Part shown: positions 62,401 to 64,000 of the stretch, one piece after another
How positions within the stretch are numbered: position 1 is the first letter of the stretch
Layout: each line of letters opens with the position of its first letter
Assembly: GCF_023734135.1 (NCBI RefSeq)
Contig: NZ_AP025730.1
Coordinates: 3,348,001 to 3,412,000 of the forward strand
DNA length: 64,000 bases
DNA from: Sphaerotilus microaerophilus
Lineage (GTDB): Bacteria; Pseudomonadota; Gammaproteobacteria; Burkholderiales; Burkholderiaceae_C
Reading direction: 5' to 3'
Notes under the pieces: model-generated
What the model was told of the DNA's origin: nothing
The model's input: the letters and a program-made list of their open reading frames with translations, nothing else
Database searches by the model: none
Translations under genes and position numbers: made by a program

Positions 62401-62811
62401 ATGGCGGTCGATCTGCTGCGTGAACTCGCTGAACTGGTGGTCCAGCGCGTGGCGGTGCGCGGTGAGCAGGTCACCGGCCGGGACCGAGTTCGCCTGCTGC
62501 AACGCCCGGCGCGACCGCACGAAATAGATCGCCCAGCCGGCGATGACCAGCGCCAGCCAGACCCCGGCAACGGTCAGGTATTCACGCGCCTGGAGGAGGT
62601 TGGGCGCCGCGTTGAACTCGGTGGGCAGCGCCAGGCTCGGGCGCGTGTTGCGCAGCACGCTCAGGCGGGCCATGTCCTCATTGAGGAAGGCCAGCACACG
62701 GTCGATGCCCAGGGCCGCCGGCACCAGCCAGCCGGCCGATGCCAGCGCCGCCGCGAACATGCCGATCCGGCCAAGCACTCCAGGCCGAGCAACTGGTTGA
62801 TTTCCGAGCAC
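59497..62811 (-). CDS. Giant membrane-anchored coiled-coil protein
   Basis: An 1104-residue protein. Two spans lie at about 16-38 (GMFAAALASAGWLVPAALGI) and 78-97 (YLTVAGVWLALVIAGWAIYF). The rest is almost entirely Gln-, Ala- and Leu-rich coiled coil with few prolines or glycines, apart from an LGEQ repeat at about 290-320. A conserved-looking end (RKLQQVFLNLSDLQENLRLE) closes it. The start is GTG with a strong GGAGGG site six bases before it. It may be a structural or cell-division-linked filament, or an envelope spacer; there is no catalytic domain. Confidence 0.85.
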   Translation of the reverse strand: MLGNQPVARPGVLGRIGMFAAALASAGWLVPAALGIDRVLAFLNEDMARLSVLRNTRPSLALPTEFNAAPNLLQAREYLTVAGVWLALVIAGWAIYFVRSRRALQQANSVPAGDLLTAHRHALDHQFSEFTQQIDRHRRDLSSEFGSLTQAGEGAQGLLQVRFDAVQARLGEVDSAVAHQTETLRAVATWLEGSLQASTAQLGDAIRGAREQAETQHRSEQDQRFVSIHNAVQVLGAQIEARMEVAQTQAEARSERLDAAVQDWSQQMAQGQAQTALQQQEQGEVLAARLEERLGAHLGKQLGEQLGEQLGERLGEQLVGHLTQQVGPQLDERLGERLGALLGELGQRFESKAEARQGEWQARLDQRLGADAQRQQEGFGALQSLVQALRDQLGEALQLQRDAGSETRRRAESAIDARLAHQEAQTRALADLSERVEALGRIAQALHGERSAADHERSQALALQLQGWVEQAQAVARSHSEALPAPWLAQTESLLRAVTALEAAQLQVADRAEAAAMAAAQQAATQVATQVGDAIGRHATAQAEQWQQTMQTMQSALGDVAGVAARQALEQVQPQVADELLQRVAGQVAAPLVERAAEAGEQLGALQEGITWLARQVERSQQVAEQHQLAAEAARETQVRQLAELADVAGRVDRQVLGLQGQGDVQAAHRADQLQALQQQLAAQAGQAADQQAALAERSQALEAALQGLSQRLDEGWRALERQQRDDWQAHEAALRARLDGLGVQLERTLAQTLVQTQAELGSQLDQQFGTQLQGLQERVLAGVPSGEALREPVERLLQVQAGLQALADQVGGHQAASLQQRRDDQALWQQAWQGLATQVRDELAATRQALAAPAAQAASAAETVQAGQAQALQRVEALQGAIAGLGERFEAQRNAWVQERQAQQAAQTQALQALAADLERGLGAAQVERVQQQEQRLGDLQVLVQRIDQQQQASQQQRQAEQGAMMQALERRLGALDTLEAQVERLEGLLTRAGVQGVAARLAQIEAILSAQGPARLETRLGQLEAVLTDTSSRIDSRLGELHGLVTQQGAFVETAPAPLTGRLVDERKLQQVFLNLSDLQENLRLERRQLRKKAESLNQPIG
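61861..61920. repeat. Five 12-base tandem repeats in the coiled-coil gene
   Basis: Units of the form CTGCTCACCCAA occur five times in direct order with few changes, and encode LGEQ steps on the minus strand. The repeat keeps the reading frame, so copy number may vary between strains. Confidence 0.8.
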
Positions 62812-63137
62812 GACATCCCTCCAAGCAGCGACCTGAACCAGCAGCCCGATTCAGCCGCCACACCTTCCGGGCAGCGCCAAGCCGCTCGCCCCGGAACGCC
62901 CCGCCATCCAGCGAACGATCGTAGCCGAGGGGACTGCGAAACCCTGCACACCCGGCCCCATGTTCGCGGGATGGACAGGCCGCCACGCATGTTGAGGCAA
63001 GCCGAAACCGGAAAAAAGCCCTGCCCGGCTCATCTGCGCGCATTCCTGCACGCCCGCCTTGGCCGGACACGTCGATGCGCAACCGCGGCGCAGCGGCGCA
63101 GCGGCGCACCGCGCGGTCAGCGCGGAGCAGGGAAGCG
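62812..63137. other. Non-coding stretch between coiled-coil gene and lrp-type gene
   Basis: No convincing gene: readings here overlap on both strands and lack ribosome sites. The last 15 bases before the coiled-coil start carry its GGAGGG site (62817-62822). No clear terminator for the Lrp gene is seen. Confidence 0.5.
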
Positions 63138-63641
63138 TCAGCCGCCGGGCACCGGCAGGCGAGCCGTGTTCTTCACCTCTTCCATCACGGCATAGGTGCG
63201 GGTCTCGCGTACGCCGGGCAGTTGCCAGAGCACCGCACCGGCGAACTCGCGGTAGGCGCTCATGTCGGCACAGCGCAACTTGAGCAGGTAGTCGAAGCCA
63301 CCGGCCACCATGTGGCACTCCATGATCTCCGGGCGCACCTGCACCGCGGCGCGGAACTGCTCGAACACATTGGCGGTGGTGCGGTCCAACAGCACCTCGA
63401 CGAAGACCAGCATGCCCACGCCGAGCTTCTGCGGGTCCAGCCGGGCCTCGTAGCCGCGGATGAAGCCATCGCGTGTCAGGCGCTGCACGCGCGCCAGCAC
63501 GGCGGTCGGTGACAGGGCCACGGCCTCCGCGAGCTTCAGGTTGGACAGGCGGCCGTCGACCTGCAGCAGGCCGAGGATGCGCAGATCGATGCGATCGAGC
63601 GAAGAGGAGGCGATGTCAGCGGCGGTCATCATGCCGAACAT
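63138..63641 (-). CDS. Lrp/AsnC-family regulator, probable putA regulator
   Basis: A 167-residue regulator. The helix-turn-helix is DRIDLRILGLLQVDGRLSNL, LAEAVALSPTAVLARVQRL, then the RAM/Lrp effector domain (VFVEVLLDRTTANVFEQFR, EIMECHMVAGGFDYLLKLRC, LPGVRETRTYAVMEEVKNT). It is divergent to putA, 102 bases apart; in several proteobacteria an Lrp-type protein (PutR, BkdR-like) activates putA when proline is present, and the position suggests this here. Start ATG at 63641; later ATG codons at 63632 or 63629 are possible. Confidence 0.93.
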   Translation of the reverse strand: MFGMMTAADIASSSLDRIDLRILGLLQVDGRLSNLKLAEAVALSPTAVLARVQRLTRDGFIRGYEARLDPQKLGVGMLVFVEVLLDRTTANVFEQFRAAVQVRPEIMECHMVAGGFDYLLKLRCADMSAYREFAGAVLWQLPGVRETRTYAVMEEVKNTARLPVPGG

Positions 63642-63743
63642 TATTCTGGAGCCAGATGAAAGTTTGGCGAGAAATTCTGCCGGACACCCCAGATGATGGC
63701 GCCTTCGCCACGCCGTTGATCTGCCCCGCCTGCCCCGCCTGCC
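63642..63743. promoter_or_regulatory. Divergent lrp-type/putA control region
   Basis: A 102-base region with an AT-rich start (CATTATTCTGG, GAAAGTTTGG, GAGAAATTCTG) that fits Lrp-type operators with degenerate A/T tracts. Promoter hexamers cannot be fixed. Confidence 0.45.
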
Positions 63744-64000
63744 ATGACCACTCCTTCGCCCCTGCGCCCGCCCTGCGCCACCCCGTTCGCGGACTTCACG
63801 CCCCTGCCTCTGCGTGAAGCCCGCCGCGCCGCCATCACCGCCGCCACGCGCCTGCCCGAGCCGCAGGCGCTGCCGCCGCTGCTGGAGCGCGCCCGGCTGG
63901 CACCGGCGCAGGCCGAGGCGGCCAACACGCTGGCGCGCCAGCTGGCGCAGCAGTTGCGCGAGCGCAGTGCCGAGCGCGGCCGCGCCGGCCTGGTGCAGGA
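63744..64000 (+). CDS. putA: Proline dehydrogenase/P5C dehydrogenase PutA, N-terminal part
   Basis: The first 85 codons of PutA, truncated by the window end. LREARRAAITAATRLPEPQAL, then PPLLERARLAPAQAEAANTL and ARQLAQQLRERSAERGRAGL match the alpha-helical arm and the start of the proline dehydrogenase part of PutA. The N-terminal ribbon-helix-helix repressor domain present in E. coli PutA (about 50 residues) is absent, so this PutA is a pure enzyme without autorepression. This matches its pairing with an Lrp-type regulator. PutA converts proline to glutamate using FAD and NAD. Confidence 0.93.
   Translation, partial: MTTPSPLRPPCATPFADFTPLPLREARRAAITAATRLPEPQALPPLLERARLAPAQAEAANTLARQLAQQLRERSAERGRAGLVQ

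Noticed and set aside
59596..63195. A plus-strand open frame of 1199 codons antisense to the coiled-coil gene
   Set aside because: It is the mirror of a low-complexity coding sequence. The minus strand has a strong ribosome site, membrane spans and heptad pattern; the plus frame has no such signs.

Overview
The window looks like chromosome from a high-GC betaproteobacterium of the order Burkholderiales. I infer something near the Leptothrix/Rubrivivax/Ideonella group from codon use, from the conserved housekeeping order yebC-purD-acyltransferase-hemF-nadD-rsfS-rlmH-maf-rng, and from the divergent lrp-type regulator/putA pair. No rRNA, tRNA or CRISPR array is visible.

Positions 1-1501 hold an IS110-family insertion sequence. 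From 1838 to 34258 lies one dense plus-strand array of 19 genes that encodes a nearly complete extracellular contractile injection system (eCIS; Afp/PVC-like). In order these are: a small winged-helix-like protein, cap protein (DUF4255), an eCIS-associated beta-rich protein, a giant sheath, tube, second sheath, second tube, a small Pvc6-like protein, a LysM tube/baseplate adaptor, a gpD-like hub, a gpV-like spike, an unknown hydrophobic protein, a gp25 wedge, a gpJ-like baseplate protein, a tail-protein-I-like protein with a propeller-like front half, three fibre-like proteins sharing one N-terminal module, a tape-measure-like protein, a AAA+ ATPase, and two DUF4157 proteins that look like cargo. 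Many genes overlap by 1-4 bases, so the array probably works as one operon. A near-consensus sigma-54 promoter (1794-1809) sits just upstream of the first gene. A sigma-54 activator gene without a sensory domain (34260-35246, minus) closes the array tail-to-tail. The eCIS is therefore probably under dedicated RpoN control.

Positions 35247-37790 are a scar: a gene-poor stretch, a tyrosine recombinase that has lost its N-terminal part, and an IS3-family element whose OrfB has a small deletion at the catalytic glutamate. Together with IS110 at the other end this suggests the eCIS sits in a mobile or formerly mobile island.

From 37795 the housekeeping chromosome resumes. The minus-strand cluster rng-maf-rlmH-rsfS-nadD-hemF-acyltransferase-purD-yebC is followed by a plus-strand HerA-like ATPase and an envelope operon (periplasmic repeat protein, ABC ATPase, FtsX-type permease, LolA-like protein, outer-membrane-like protein) that leads into a LytS/LytR two-component pair. 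Then come an unknown minus-strand gene, glnS, a membrane-anchored retropepsin, an unknown membrane-anchored protein, a 1104-residue membrane-anchored coiled-coil protein (minus), an Lrp-family regulator (minus) and the start of putA, which runs off the window.
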